Below, piece after piece: positions 1 through 11,632 of a DNA stretch of 43,471 bases. Below the pieces are notes generated by a model. It searched no databases. It had not been told where the DNA came from and saw nothing but the letters and a program-made list of their open reading frames with translations. A program made the position numbers and the translations under genes. Each line of letters starts with the position of its first letter. The first letter of the stretch is position 1. The DNA is from Welwitschia mirabilis (taxonomy: Eukaryota; Gnetophyta; Gnetopsida; Welwitschiales), in the NCBI GenBank assembly GCA_051453625.1, contig JBOZIK010000001.1, positions 122,208,668-122,252,138 of the forward strand, in the 5' to 3' direction.

Positions 1-2169
1 CTTATTTTCTTATGTATTATTCTATCTTTATTTTATAATCCTCTATTATATACTTATTCATCATATTCATTATACTTTACTCCTTTTATATTATATCTTT
101 CTCTTTACATATTATTTACCTTAATTTATTTTTAATTTATTTTTTGCATTACCTTAATTTATTTTTTGCAATGTTTAGGCAAATATATTCAAATACGCTA
201 GTCGCTACCTCTCACAAAATTCACAGAACCCTAAAAATGGATGTCAGTTCCATGAATACCTTTGTAAATCTAGACTTACTACCACAATCGAAAAAAATTC
301 TCAGAAACATTGTTAGCTAGAATGAACATTGTTTTAGTTTGAAGGCCAAATAGGTAAAAGCAAATGAAAATGGAAAATCTACATTGAGTGATATTTTTCC
401 AATCGTGGAGAATAATATGGAATGTAAATTACAAGATGGTCAAGGAAATGTAGAGAACTTTGCTAAAAATCCAAAGAAAGAGCGAGTAAAATAAATGTAG
501 AAAAGACTAAAAATCTAAAATGCATGTTATCCAAGGACAAGTAAAATGCAAGAGCACATCAAATTCAGAGAGATATGGCAATAAAATAGGTAACATAATA
601 AAGAAAAAATCCTCCACAAAATGCAAAATAACTTGCAAAGCCCCTGAACCTTCAAAATGAAGCAGATGTATTAACTTCTATCAACAAATAGTTTTGATGC
701 AAAATACTTGCAATTTTAAAACGAAGGGTAGTAGTTTTTCTATGCAAGCCCAAAATAAAGAGATCTAACTCCTTTGTAAACTATGCTAAAACCTGAGGAA
801 TGTAGTGAAAATACTTTCCAAAAAAGGGCACTTTAAAAGATTAGATTCTTATTTTGATAGTAAAAATTACATGTCCTACCCAGGCATTTCAACTAGGCCA
901 TATAGGTTTCCTGTTGGTGATTCTAGTCTATAATTATCATATCATAGTATTTCAGACCACAATCCTACAATCATGGATGCCAGAAGTAGTGAAACATAGA
1001 AAACTTGACAAGCGATAGTTAAATCTACAAGAAGCCACTCTAGAACCCTTAAACTATGTCAGAAGTCCATATGAAATCTAAATGCACTTTCTTTAAATCT
1101 GATTTCTAGAGAGAGGAAGAAGAATTCCATGTGCACTATAAAAAAATGAAACGAAGGTGAAAACAACAATAAATAAATTAATCAAAACTTGAAATCAGTT
1201 GGGAAAATTCCACAACTAAGACAATAGTATAGAAAAATCTCCATTGGACGTCTCTCAATTTTAATATTTACAAAAAAGTCATAGAAGATGAAGCTATCGA
1301 TTTTCTTAACAAGAACGTCACTAAATTAGAGCAGATAACTTTCTGTTATGTTGTTTGACAAAGCATATGTAATTACAAGACACTGGTTCTTAAATGTATT
1401 TCTAATAGAAGAATGAAGAACTGCTTTCTTGTAGAAGAAAAACTCCTTCTATCAAAAATACCATTTACCTTGTTAATAGTTTAACAAACATGCTAACAAC
1501 AAGTTGCATTTGAAGCATTCGAATGTTAAAAATGCAAAGAAACCTAAAACAATAATCTGAGAAAAGTTGTGTATTACAAACCGGATGGAAATGAATCAAA
1601 CAACAACTATTACAGAAATCCCACAATGTTGATCTAGATCCTAAATTTTAGAATCCTTGTCATCACAACATAGAGCCCTAAAAATAAAAACGGTAAGCAA
1701 AAGATTAAAAAAAATCAGAAGCAGGGGATGAAATCAGAAAAGAGGAGAAAGGCAAATGGAGGGAGATCACAATGAAGGCAAGAAGAGGAGAAGAGTAGAA
1801 AACACTAGTAGTAATGAACAAACACCATTAGAAGGGAGAAATAACTATAGATGACAGCAAAAGTGAAGCACACCAAGACCACCAACGATGATAGCAATAG
1901 GTGAAAACACCATCACAAAAGGGGCAAAAATGAAAATCTATAAGAAAGAGGAATGTAGAGAAGAACCGTGAGTAGAACGACATCAGGATGCGCATCGGTA
2001 AAAAAGGGGATAAAACAAATAATTAATGCCAATGAGCGAAAAAAAACAGAGTGATGACAAATGATAGAAAATTCCTTCTCAAAAAACAATACGAAGTAGC
2101 GCAACCTTGAAAAAGAGGACACATAGGAAGACAACAACAAAAAGTAGAATAATAATGCCATCCAAATTA
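1..2169. other. Purine-skewed sequence left of the chromovirus, no confident gene
   Basis: No recognisable protein family or RNA gene. From about 180 to 2160 the plus strand is rich in A and G, most strongly at 1680-2160, so minus-strand frames look pyrimidine-coded and hydrophobic. The minus-strand open frame at 1913-2161 is best explained that way. A plus-strand frame starting at ATG 236 runs to 492 with only two TAG stops (it begins MDVSSMNTFVNLDLL), then becomes stop-rich. A second readable stretch lies at about 841-1110 in another frame. These could be decayed exons, but stop density over the whole region is what AT-rich random sequence gives. I assign no function. Confidence 0.5.
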
Positions 2170-3217
2170 TGACATTGTCATTCTAGAATTTACCACTTAA
2201 TATCATTAATTGTAACTTCCAAGTTATCCCATGAGTTCACGTTATGAGACTTCGTCTCATGTGATCAAATTTTACCATTATATAGGTATTAAAATATGAG
2301 GGAGAGGGACACAATTCATTATGCTAGACTATAATTTTTGGCTTCCCAATAATTATTCATTATTTGGAGGATTCTAAAGGACTCACATGGTAAAGAATAC
2401 TAAGTGGTGTCTTGGGTAATTAGGATAAGGTTTTCTAGATTAACACTTAATCCAATAGTACTTCAGCCAATCTATGCAAAACTCAAGCAGCCTTCACCAG
2501 TTTTTCCCTTATTTGAGCACCTTTTCTTTAATTAACTTAATTACTCTAATCCTAAGGATTTTATATATATTTTCTTATTTTTCTCATTCAGAGACTTCCT
2601 TAAAATAATTCTAGCAAAAGATTGTATATGAGACATATTACTCTTAGGTATATTAGATTTTTCTACTAGTTATTCTAATAAATGCACATAAAATTTACAC
2701 TTTAAGAAATAATTTCATAATTCCAGCACTCATTAGTTAGACTACAGAAATTCAAGAATTTTACAAGGGATGTACAAAATTAATTATTAAACTCCAAACC
2801 TTTCTAGTAAAATATTATTTAAGTAAGGAAATATAAGGTTTGAAATCATAATCAATTACATTAATAAACTTTCAAACTCATAAAGAAACTATAAATTTTC
2901 CTTAAATAACATTTTTCAACATGAACTAAAGAAGATAACCTCTTCTTCTCTTTGCCCTTCTTGGCAATCAAACTCTAGTTTTACCACCTATTTTACAAAA
3001 GAAATATGAAATAAGAACCGTGAAAATTTCATAGCTCTTAGTATCATCTAGGTAAGGATAAGAGAAGGATTAAGAATTCTAAGCCTTAAGATTGAAGAGT
3101 CAAGAATTTCCAATAAAGAACGATCATTTCAAAATTTCAAACTATGATCTTATGGAAATGATACAAGAATGACCAGTTTTTCTATAAATTTTTAATACAT
3201 AAAATTTTCATGTTTAT

Positions 3218-3410
3218 CCACTGACTCGTTTGATGATCTATGGGGTTCACTGCCTCATTTGGTGATCTACATATTTTGAATAATATTTTTGATATATTTT
3301 CTTATCCCACAACTTCATTTAGTGATCTATGGTTCTATCAATTAATTCCACTACCTCATTAGGTAGTTTATGAATTCTCACATTTCACTGCCTCATTCAG
3401 TGATCTGTGG
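3218..3410. repeat. Five copies of a short motif inside the chromovirus 3' LTR
   Basis: A motif of about 25 bp, consensus CCACTGCCTCATTTGGTGAT followed by CTATGG, appears at about 3218-3243, 3247-3270, 3306-3332, 3348-3372 and 3385-3410. Spacing is irregular (about 28 to 60 bp). The same five copies, in the same order, lie at 11442-11632 in the other LTR, so the array was present when the element inserted. It lies downstream of the TATA box in the element's own direction. Confidence 0.75.
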
Positions 3411-3857
3411 AATACTCATTTCCATAAGATCACAAGAATCTAATATATCAAAAGAAGCATGAACAAGATATATCAACAAAATGTAGATCCTCCATAAGAT
3501 TAACTTGGATTTAATTTCATAAAGATTTATCAAGAATAAGATATTGGAAGCTAGGATTCATAGGCAAGAATGCAATTATTCGAGTACTAATAACATGAAC
3601 ATTTAACAGCTTTATAATATTTGCAAGGAAATGAGTAAAAACAAAAATGCATAAAAAGATGCATATAAGAAAAGTATCAATCAAGGATGCAAGAATAAAT
3701 GAAACCATACTCATATTTTGTTATAATGTATAAAGAATTAAAGGCTTTATCTAGATTCTAAAGCTTTAAGGTTTTCTAAGCTCCAAGTTAATATTGCCAA
3801 GATTCATTAAAAAAGGCTTTCTTGAAGATATCCCCAAATATGAGGAGAAGGAAGTTC

Positions 3858-3865
3858 TATTTATA
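3858..3865 (-). promoter_or_regulatory. TATA box in the chromovirus 3' LTR
   Basis: TATTTATA on the plus strand reads TATAAATA on the minus strand, the element's own direction. The same box is at 12083-12090 in the other LTR, in the same context (AACATG on the plus-strand right, a purine-rich GAAG stretch on the left). It would start the element's transcript just to its left and divides the LTR into a U3 of about 490 bp and a long R/U5. Confidence 0.5.
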
Positions 3866-4353
3866 ACATGAAGATGTGTGAATATGAAAATACTCAATAA
3901 TACAAAGAGACAAAATCATGAGATGGAGGTGGTGAAGGTGGTGGAGGTTTCATAATGCCTTGTCATTACTTTTCTTAGCCACTGGATGCATAATATTTCA
4001 TCCTATTAAATAGAAATGCTTTTTATCCTACTACATGTAGTTTTAAAAAGAAGAATTAAATGAGCCACCACGTAATAATAATTTTCCATGTAAATTCAAG
4101 GAACATGCAACAATCACATAAGAATATTAATGTAACCACAAATTCATCCACTAAAGATTATAATTACAAAAGATTACAACAAAATAATTTTATGGCTATT
4201 ACAAAGTGAAAGGACTTAAAGGCACAGAATTTTCCACAATGTAATTTTATCTTAAGAAATATAAAAACTACATTAGCTTGTGTACTCTATAATAATAAAG
4301 TTATTTTAATTTAGTTCTTAATCTAAATCATTGAACCTTTAAAAGTATGGGCA

Positions 4354-4375
4354 TGAAAATTCTCACTCACTTAAG
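4354..4375 (-). promoter_or_regulatory. Decayed polypurine tract of the chromovirus
   Basis: Read on the minus strand this ends GTGAGTGAGAATTTTCA directly before the LTR start TGCCCATAC. Ty3/gypsy plus-strand primers sit exactly here, and a G/A-rich tract ending just before TG fits. Interspersed T and C indicate decay. Confidence 0.5.
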
Positions 4376-5760
4376 AAGTTTTATCCTTGAAACTTGCCAA
4401 AATCTTAGATTTCCATTTCTTAATATTTATTTTCATCTCTCAAGTTGCTTTTTTTATAGAATGATTTGACCACTAAATTTTATATACTTATACAATTTTC
4501 CCTATAAAACCATTTGCTTTTGATCTAGAATTCTAATTAGTTGTGCTTTAACTAAACAATTTAGAAGAATATATACTTCTTGATTAGGAATTATCTTTAA
4601 TTCATTAGTCAAACATTTTCTCAATAAGGATATATGAAAGACATTGTGAAACATTGATAGATGTGGTGGTAAGGCTAACTCATAAGCAATTAGTTCAATC
4701 TTGTTAATAATCTAATAAGGCCCTATAAATCTTAGTGCTAGTTTTCCCTTTTTACCAAAACTAAAGACTCCTTTGAAGGGTGAGCACTTAAGGTACATAT
4801 ATCCTCCTTAAAATTCTATATGTCTCCTTTGATGATTCATGTAATTAGCTTGTTGATCCTTCATCATCTTCAATCTATTCTTAATCATCCTTACTTTCTC
4901 TTCTAAGTCTTGAGAGGAAGATACCTTCAACAATCTCTTATCAGTTGCATCAAATCATGTTACTGGTGTTCTATATTTCTTGCCATATAATGCTTTAGAG
5001 GATACAAATCCTATTGATTATTAATAACTATTGTTATAAATAAATTCCACTAGTACTAGATAATTCATCCAATGTCCTCCAAAATCTAAAATTACTGATC
5101 TTAATAATTCTTCTAAAATTTGATTTGTTCTTTCTAGTTGGCCATTTGTTTAAGGATGAAAAGTTATACTCAAGTTTAAGTAAGTTTCCAATTCCTTCTG
5201 AAATAAATTCCAAAATCTAGAGGTGAACTTACTATATCTATTTGAAATAATCCTTTTAGTACTCCATGCAACTTGACTATATTTCTTATATATTCTCTTG
5301 TAATCCTTTTAGCTGAATCTATCATCTCCATTAGATAAAATAGTGCATTTTTTGTTAAGAGATCAACCACTACAAAAATAGAATCATAAACTTATTTTGT
5401 CTTTGGTAGATCTATAATAAAATCCATACCAACTATTTTTCATTTTCATTTTGGAATGTCATGGGGATACAAAATTATAGCTGGGTGTTAATGTTTAGCT
5501 TTAACTAGTTCACAAGTCATACATTTTTTCATAAAGTTAGAAACTTTAGACTTTATTCCTAGCTATTAACAATGTTGTTTAATGTCTTTATACATCTTAT
5601 TAACTCCTAGATGGATAGCATATTGAGTACTATGAAATTCCTTAAAGAGGATTTGCTTCACCTGCTACAATTTTATCTTAAAAACTAATAATTTCATTAG
5701 CAAAAATTGAAAAATCCTTAAATTCCTTCTTCTTTCACATTTTTGCATAGATGAAAATTT
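4376..5760 (-). pseudogene. Chromovirus integrase and chromodomain-like tail, decayed
   Basis: Read leftwards from about 5660: a zinc-binding N-terminal part with MYKDIKQHC and KKCMTCELVKAKH (CxxC visible), then the core with GMDFIIDLPK, which carries the first catalytic Asp. VVVDLLTKNALF follows at about 5340. The second catalytic block is damaged (IVSSPLDFGIYF where an SD pair is expected). The C-terminal part is clear: LKCSPFKGVFSFGKKGKL, then LALPPHLSMFHNVFHISLLR, which is characteristic of plant chromovirus integrase. Beyond it LIRILDQKQMVL leads into a tail at about 4400-4560 that lines up with the usual chromodomain position but is too eroded to confirm. Many stops and shifts; not functional. 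The enzyme would have inserted the cDNA into the host genome. Confidence 0.85.
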
Positions 5761-5839
5761 TTTTGTAAATCAAAAATCAATTTATACAAATATTTTCATG
5801 CACTTAAGTAATTAACACAATGTCTTCTTCTGCTTAATG

Positions 5840-6455
5840 CATCATCCACTACATTTTCCCTTATTTCATGGTAGTTTATTTTCAAATCATAAACTTGCAA
5901 AAATTCCACCCATGTCCTTTGCCTTAGGTTCAAATTAGGTTAAGTATGATTGTATTTGAGACTTTATGATTTTTTCAAATTTCAACTTTTAATTCATATA
6001 GTTAATGCCTTCAAGTTTTGGGTGCATGAATTACAATAGTCAATTCTAAATCATGTATAGGATAATTCCTTTCATGATTCTTTAGCTATCTTGATGTATA
6101 AGCAATAACTGTCCCTTCTTACATTAGTACTACTTCTAATCCTTCTCTAAAAGCATCAGTAAAAACTTTATACATTTTTATAGGTTTAAATATTTTAAAA
6201 ATAAGTGAAGATATAAGTATCATCTTTAACTTTTGAAGTGCTTCATCACAATTGGTTGTTCAATTAAAGAGATTATCTTTTCTCAAAAAAGATGTAAGAG
6301 GAAGTACAATGTTTGAAAATTTTATCATAAGCATTCTATAATATCCAACCAATTTAAGAAAATGTCTTATATCAATTACTAATTTTGGGTTGGACCAATC
6401 TACCACTACTTAAGCTTTATTGCTATCCACACTGATTCCTTCTTCTGAAATTACA
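5840..6455 (-). pseudogene. Chromovirus RNase H and RT connection, decayed
   Basis: The part next to the gap reads VISEEGISVDSNKA and IRHFLKLVGYYR, the RT thumb/connection of Ty3/gypsy elements. RNase H follows: FTDAFREGLEVVLM at about 6120-6170, then EGTVIAYTSR and NYPIHDLELTIVIHAPKT, and a later VVDDALSRR (near 5850). The catalytic Asp of FTDA and the family-typical TSR and DLEL blocks can be seen. Stops interrupt the frame about every 20-40 codons. This domain would degrade the RNA strand of the RNA-DNA hybrid. The right end is set by the N run. Confidence 0.85.
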
Positions 6456-6949
6456 NNNNNNNNNNNNNNNNNNNNNNNNNNNNNNNNNNNNNNNNNNNNN
6501 NNNNNNNNNNNNNNNNNNNNNNNNNNNNNNNNNNNNNNNNNNNNNNNNNNNNNNNNNNNNNNNNNNNNNNNNNNNNNNNNNNNNNNNNNNNNNNNNNNNN
6601 NNNNNNNNNNNNNNNNNNNNNNNNNNNNNNNNNNNNNNNNNNNNNNNNNNNNNNNNNNNNNNNNNNNNNNNNNNNNNNNNNNNNNNNNNNNNNNNNNNNN
6701 NNNNNNNNNNNNNNNNNNNNNNNNNNNNNNNNNNNNNNNNNNNNNNNNNNNNNNNNNNNNNNNNNNNNNNNNNNNNNNNNNNNNNNNNNNNNNNNNNNNN
6801 NNNNNNNNNNNNNNNNNNNNNNNNNNNNNNNNNNNNNNNNNNNNNNNNNNNNNNNNNNNNNNNNNNNNNNNNNNNNNNNNNNNNNNNNNNNNNNNNNNNN
6901 NNNNNNNNNNNNNNNNNNNNNNNNNNNNNNNNNNNNNNNNNNNNNNNNN
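6456..6949. other. Assembly gap of 494 N inside the chromovirus RT
   Basis: The right flank, read on the minus strand, ends HQFYAKPE, and the left flank resumes VISEEGISVD. In Ty3/gypsy RTs these blocks are normally only about 13 residues (about 40 nt) apart, so 494 N is far more than the protein needs. Open frames that cross it are artefacts. Confidence 0.95.
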
Positions 6950-7560
6950 TTTTCAGGCTTGGCATAAAATTGATGTCTTCTTAAGTTATCTAACACTAGT
7001 CATAGATGCTTTTCATGATCCTCCTTAGTTGGCATATATATCAAAATGTCATTAATAAATACCACCTTGAAATCATCTAGATATGCTTGAAGAATGTTAT
7101 TCATAATAGCCATAATTGGTAAGTCCAAATGATACTACTCAAAATTCATAGTGGTTTTACCTGGTGTAGAATTCTATTTTGGAATTATCTTTTTCTTTAA
7201 TTCTAAGTTAATGAGACCCTAATTTGAGATCAATCTTATAGAAAAACTTAGCAAACTTTAGTTGAATAATAAATCATCTATTCTAGGAAATGAATAACTA
7301 TTTTTAATTATTACTCTATTTAAAATTCTATAGTACACATATAACTTCAACCCTTCATCCTTCTTTTTGACAAACAATACTGGCATAGCCCCATGGTGAA
7401 ATACTTAGTTTAATCAACCCTTTATTCAAAAGTATTATTAACTAAGTTTTTAGTTCTACTAACTCCATGGAAGGCATTTTGTAATGTGCCTTAAGATTAA
7501 TTATAATCCTTATTTAAGGGTTATTTCAAAGTCTTGTACTCTTTTTGGAGTACATTCTAG
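6950..7560 (-). pseudogene. Chromovirus reverse transcriptase, decayed
   Basis: Reading leftwards, the finger and palm blocks are seen in order: MPVLFVKKKDEGLKLYVYYR (YVYYR where VDYR is usual), then NSYSFPRIDDLL, then KIDLKLGSH in a shifted frame, then VVSFGLTNYG (normally PFGLTNAP). The active-site block is FINDILIYM at about 7032-7066, where the usual Y/F-x-D-D is changed to F-I-N-D, removing one catalytic Asp. Several stops and at least two frame changes. It would copy element RNA into DNA. The domain is cut off by the N run on its left. Confidence 0.88.
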
Positions 7561-7689
7561 TAACTCATTTAGAATGACATCTAGATATTTCTACACTATT
7601 AAATATTTGATAAATTTGGATTGCTTTGAGAAGAGAGATAAACTTCAATAATTCTAAATATTTATCCATGTTTGGATTCCTTTTTTCTT

Positions 7690-8148
7690 TGCTTATCCCT
7701 AATTAGTTTTTCTGATACTAGTCCTAACAAAATTGGTAAACACACTCTTTCCCCTTTTGAATCTAATACTGTAAACTTTCTATGATAGCAATCTATTTGA
7801 GCTTTATTTTCTTGCAACTAGTTTATTCCTAGAATAATATCAAAATAGCCTAACTCCAATACTAATAATTATATTTTAAGAATATATCCATCAACAAGTA
7901 ATGTACACATAGGTTTTTTATCAATTGTTTGATTTGACTACCATCTGAGAGTTCTACCACCTCTGTAATTTCTAAAAACATCTTTATAACTATCAAGTAT
8001 GAAATGAAAAAACTAGATGCACTTGGATCTACTAGGATTTTTCAAGGAAGATTCATAGATTAAAAAATTCCTTTTGGTTGACTGCCTTCTTTGGAAACTA
8101 AGGCATATAGCTTTCTAACATCTATTATAGTTGCTTTTAGATCTGTCT
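7690..8148 (-). pseudogene. Chromovirus aspartic protease, decayed
   Basis: KILVDPSASSFFIS at about 7990-8040 matches the retropepsin active-site block (normally DTGA or DSGA). The Asp is kept but the following TG/SG is PS. VELSDGSQIKQ follows, and then an ILGIN-type block with IDCYHRKFTVL, the usual protease-to-RT linker of chromoviruses. The domain would process the gag-pol polyprotein. Stops are present throughout. Confidence 0.75.
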
Positions 8149-9088
8149 TTCAGAACAATCCCTAATATAATGAGGTCCTTGATAAAGAAAATACTTCACG
8201 TTCTTGAGATCGTTAGGTTTGTTATTTATTGAAGCTTTTGCAAGCCTGCATCTTCCTTTAGTTGGTTGAATCTATGTTCTTCCTTGTAGTTGAAATGTTG
8301 CTCTAGCGTTAACTGCAGCCATATTTACTCTATCTCTAACTTCGAACATTCTTTTATTTCAATTGAATGGTTTTTCTTCATGGTTGCATTCTTCATATTC
8401 ATACTTTCTTTTTAAGATTTTTAATTGAGGTCAGTGATTCTTTACTTATTCTAGCCTTATATAAGGATTTTGTGATGATCTTTGGTTGAAATAATTTGAC
8501 TTTATTTTGAATTTTAAGATGTAGACTAGCAATGAATCTCTTGAATTTTACCTCTTGACTTCTTGCTAGCTCAAGAACATACCTTAAGAATTCCATAAAT
8601 ATATGTTCATATTGTGCTATTATTAAGAAGCCTTGTCTAAACTTGTAGAATTCATTGACCTTTGCATTCATGAAAAATTCTAAAATGTATGTACCTCTAA
8701 ATATTATTTGAAATTCTTCACATGATATAGATGTTGGAAGCAGTGCTTGAAGTTTTTCTACATCCCATCATGATGTTTCACCTTTAACAATTTGATTGGT
8801 TATTAGTATCACCTTATCTTTAATAGTAAAATTAAATAATTCCAACTTACTTTGTATAGAAATTAATCATGCTTCTGCATCTGCTACATTATTAACATGC
8901 TTGAAGCTTGAAGTGTTTATCCTTTTAAATTGCACCATCATTTTCTTAAGAGATTTAACATCTTTCCTCTCATTAGTTTTCTCATGAAGTTCACCCACTA
9001 AGTCATTAACTACATCTACTAGTGTCGTAACTTTAGCTGGTTGGTTTACCACTTTTCTTAGAGGCATGGTAATCCTGTGAAAATCCAA
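8149..9088 (-). pseudogene. Chromovirus gag, decayed
   Basis: The most likely start is the Met at 9067 (MPLRKVVNQPAKV); an in-frame Met lies seven codons upstream at 9088. Next come FKRINTSSFKHVNNVADAEA, a stop, and LISIQ, the N-terminal gag block of plant Ty3/gypsy elements. ETSWWDVEKLQ and NEFYKFRQGFLIIAQYEHIF belong to the retrotransposon gag domain (PF03732 type). The frame is open again from 8671 to 8399. Near 8150-8200 YFLYQGPHYIRDCSER is a CCHC zinc knuckle whose first two Cys are Tyr, as expected from TGT/TGC to TAT/TAC changes. Gag would form the particle and bind RNA. No intact copy remains. Confidence 0.85.
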
Positions 9089-10381
9089 CTACATACTTTA
9101 CAAATCTACTTCCTTCATTAAAAAAATCTTATAACTCTAACAATAGTTAAGCATAGTGAATTCACAAACCTATGCAATGATAACTCTTATTGAAATTTAA
9201 ATTTTTATGACTATATGATTCAAAGCCATACTTTTAGAGATTAAGGTCGAATGCCATGCTTAACTAAATAAGGATGAAATAGTTTATCTAGAACTAGTTA
9301 ATAATTAGCTATACTAGCCTAGTAGAGAATATTATAAGGTAAAGTGAATTTGAATATAGGATAAAACATGAAGAAGCTAAAATGAATGGAATGCATTTAT
9401 ATAATTTATTCCACTATGATGAAGGAATCTAGAACATTTATTTAAAAAAAAAAAATTGAGTTTCAAGGATTATTTCCATGTCTTGGCTTTAGTAAAGTTG
9501 TAGGTGAACAGAATTGAATTAAATCTAAAAATCATTGCAATATTTGATAATTTATTTATATCTAGTAAGCTATTAAATAAGTAGCCTAAAACATACCTAT
9601 ACACTTCAAGAAAAATATTAAAATAAGGATTCAATCTCTTAATCCCTTGTTTAGCAAAGCTTCCTATTGACCACTTAAGTTACCACTTGAACCAAGTAAA
9701 AGAGATCTTGCAACCATTAAGACTCCATGTAAGAATTTAACAAAGGATTTTCCTTTAAAAAAATAATTTGCATAGATTCAAATACGAGACCCAAATTTAG
9801 TGAGTTATGTAATAACCAATTAAGCCATCTTAATTAACTCATTTAGCTTTGAATTAAGATCAAGCTTAAAATAGAAGCTTGATAGCTGAACTTCCATGAG
9901 TATTTCACTCATCTAATTCTAGTAGAACATGATAAATTTTGATGACACAAGAAGGGAAGATGTTCCCTAGCAACTAAGAGCAATGGAAAAATGAATGTTA
10001 CACTAGACGGTTTTGGTTGAGAAGGGAAGGAACATCATGGAAGATGAACATAGAGCACGGTTGATAGCAGTCTGCATCTTAGCTGGTGAACAAGTAGGAA
10101 AAGGGACACAGGGTAAAAGAAAGGGTTATGCAAAGAACGTGAGGTCGGATTGGTACCAGAAAGAGTTATGCAAAGAACGTGTTATGCTAACGGAGGATGC
10201 TTACATTGAAAGATGCATTAAACCATGAGCATGGAACTCCTCCCATAGATATGTTTAGTCTCTCCTTTCCAAGGTAGCCTCTAATTAGCATGCTTCTCTT
10301 GAATTTATCAATAATATTAAGAATAGCATAGGGCTTCATTTCATTCTTATAATGATCCTTTTTAATATATGATTTTAATTA
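9089..10381 (-). other. Chromovirus 5' leader, no coding signal
   Basis: Sequence between the inner edge of the 5' LTR and gag. No primer-binding site is recognisable at its right end. Most of it is AT-rich and featureless. The exception is 10010-10240, which keeps several CpGs and is visibly richer in G, and carries a short direct repeat (10118-10141 and 10158-10181). The plus-strand open frame at 10013-10228 lies in that part; its product is lysine/glutamate-rich and unrecognised, and I do not call it a gene. Confidence 0.6.
10118..10181. repeat. 24-bp direct repeat in the chromovirus leader
   Basis: AGAAAGGGTTATGCAAAGAA + CGTG (10118-10141) recurs at 10158-10181 with one change (G to A), a 40-bp period. 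GTTATGC occurs once more just after the second copy (10181-10187). Confidence 0.8.
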
Positions 10382-11441
10382 TGACATTATCATTCTATAA
10401 TTTACCATCTAATATTATTAACTATAACATCAAATCAGCTCACGAGGTTGCATTATCAGGCTCAGTCTCACAGGATCAATCATAATCACTCTCTAGGCAT
10501 TAAAATATGAGGAAGGAACATATAATCTATTATGCTAGACTATAGTTCTTAGTTCCCAATAATTATTCATTACTAGAAGGGTTCTAAGGGATTTACAAGG
10601 TGAAGAATATCAAGTAATGCCTTAGGCGGTTAAGGCAAGGTTTTTAGGATTGATGATTAATCCAATAGTACTTTAGCCAATCTATGCAAAAATCAAGCAA
10701 CCTTCATCGATTTTTCCCTTCTTTGAGTACCTTTTCTTTAATTAAATTAATTACTCTAAGCCTAAGGATTTTATATATATTTTCTTATTTTTCTCATTGA
10801 AAGACTTCCTAAAAAGAATTTTAGTAAAATATTGTCTATGAGTCATATTACTCCTAGGTATATTAAAGTTTTGTGTGTAAGTTATGTTCTACTAGTTATT
10901 CTAATGAATGTACATAAAATCTACACTTTAAAAAGTAATCTCATAATTTCAGCACTCATTAGTTAGACTATAGAAATCCAAGAATTTTACAAGTGATGCA
11001 CAAAATAAATTATCAAACTCCACATGTTTGTAGTAAAATATTATTTAAGTAAATAAATATAAGGTTTCAAAATAACAATAACTTACATCACTAAAATTTT
11101 AAACTCATAAACAACTACAAATTTTCCTTGAATAAAATTTTCAACATGAACTAGAAAAGATAACTACTTCTTCTCTTTGTCCTGCTCAGTAATGAAACTC
11201 TAGTTTTACCACCTATTTTACACAAGAAATATGGAATGAGAATTATGAAAATTTCACAGCTCCTAATATGTTCCAGGCATGGTAAGATAAGAAGCAAGAA
11301 TTTCAAGTCTCAAGATTAAAGAGTCAAGTATTTCCAAGAAATGATGATCATTTCAAAATTTTAAATTATGATCTTATGAAAATGATATTAGAATATTTGG
11401 TTTTTTTATAAATTTTTCATACATAAATTTTTCATATTTCT

Positions 11442-11632
11442 CCATTTCCTCATTTGGTAATCTCTGGGGTTCACTTATTCATTTAGCAATATGTGGATTT
11501 TTCATAATATTTTTTATTATTCTCTTACTCCACTACCTCCTTCAGTGATCTATGGTTCTATCAATCAATCCCATTACTTCATTCAGTGATCTGTGAGTTC
11601 TCATGTTTCGCTACCTTATTCAGTGATTTTTA
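11442..11632. repeat. Five copies of the LTR motif in the chromovirus 5' LTR
   Basis: Counterpart of 3218-3410, with copies at about 11442-11466, 11471-11494, 11530-11555, 11570-11596 and 11606-11632. The best-kept form here is CTCCTTCAGTGATCTATGG. Confidence 0.7.

Larger units (their letters stand above)
2170..4353 (-). repeat. 3' LTR of the chromovirus
   Basis: Direct repeat of 10382-12584. On the plus strand both copies start TGACATT and end in a short block ending CA (AAAAGTATGGGCA here). Homology is continuous between, including the conserved start near 2170, a minus-strand TATA box at 3858-3865 and a five-copy short motif at 3218-3410. Outside the repeat the sequences diverge at once on the right (TGAAAATTC here, TGATATTG in the other copy). 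The left edge is uncertain by about 5 bp because AATTA precedes TGACATT in both copies. Confidence 0.85.

Noticed and set aside
1913-2161. 82-codon minus-strand frame, hydrophobic
   Set aside because: The plus strand is purine-rich here, which automatically yields a hydrophobic pyrimidine-coded frame; no family features.
6420-7028. Open frames of 180-202 codons spanning the N run
   Set aside because: Almost all residues are undetermined; the real coding signal here is the minus-strand RT. The same applies to frames across 17398-18221, 19414-20056, 40651-41873 and 43063-43292.
10013-10228. 71-codon plus-strand frame in the chromovirus leader
   Set aside because: Contains the 24-bp repeat twice and has no recognisable domain; lies in a leader on the strand opposite to the element.
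10331-10343. Possible eroded Met-tRNA primer site of the chromovirus (minus strand TGAAATGAAGCCC)
   Set aside because: Needs an indel and several mismatches, and is about 40 bp from the LTR edge instead of next to it.
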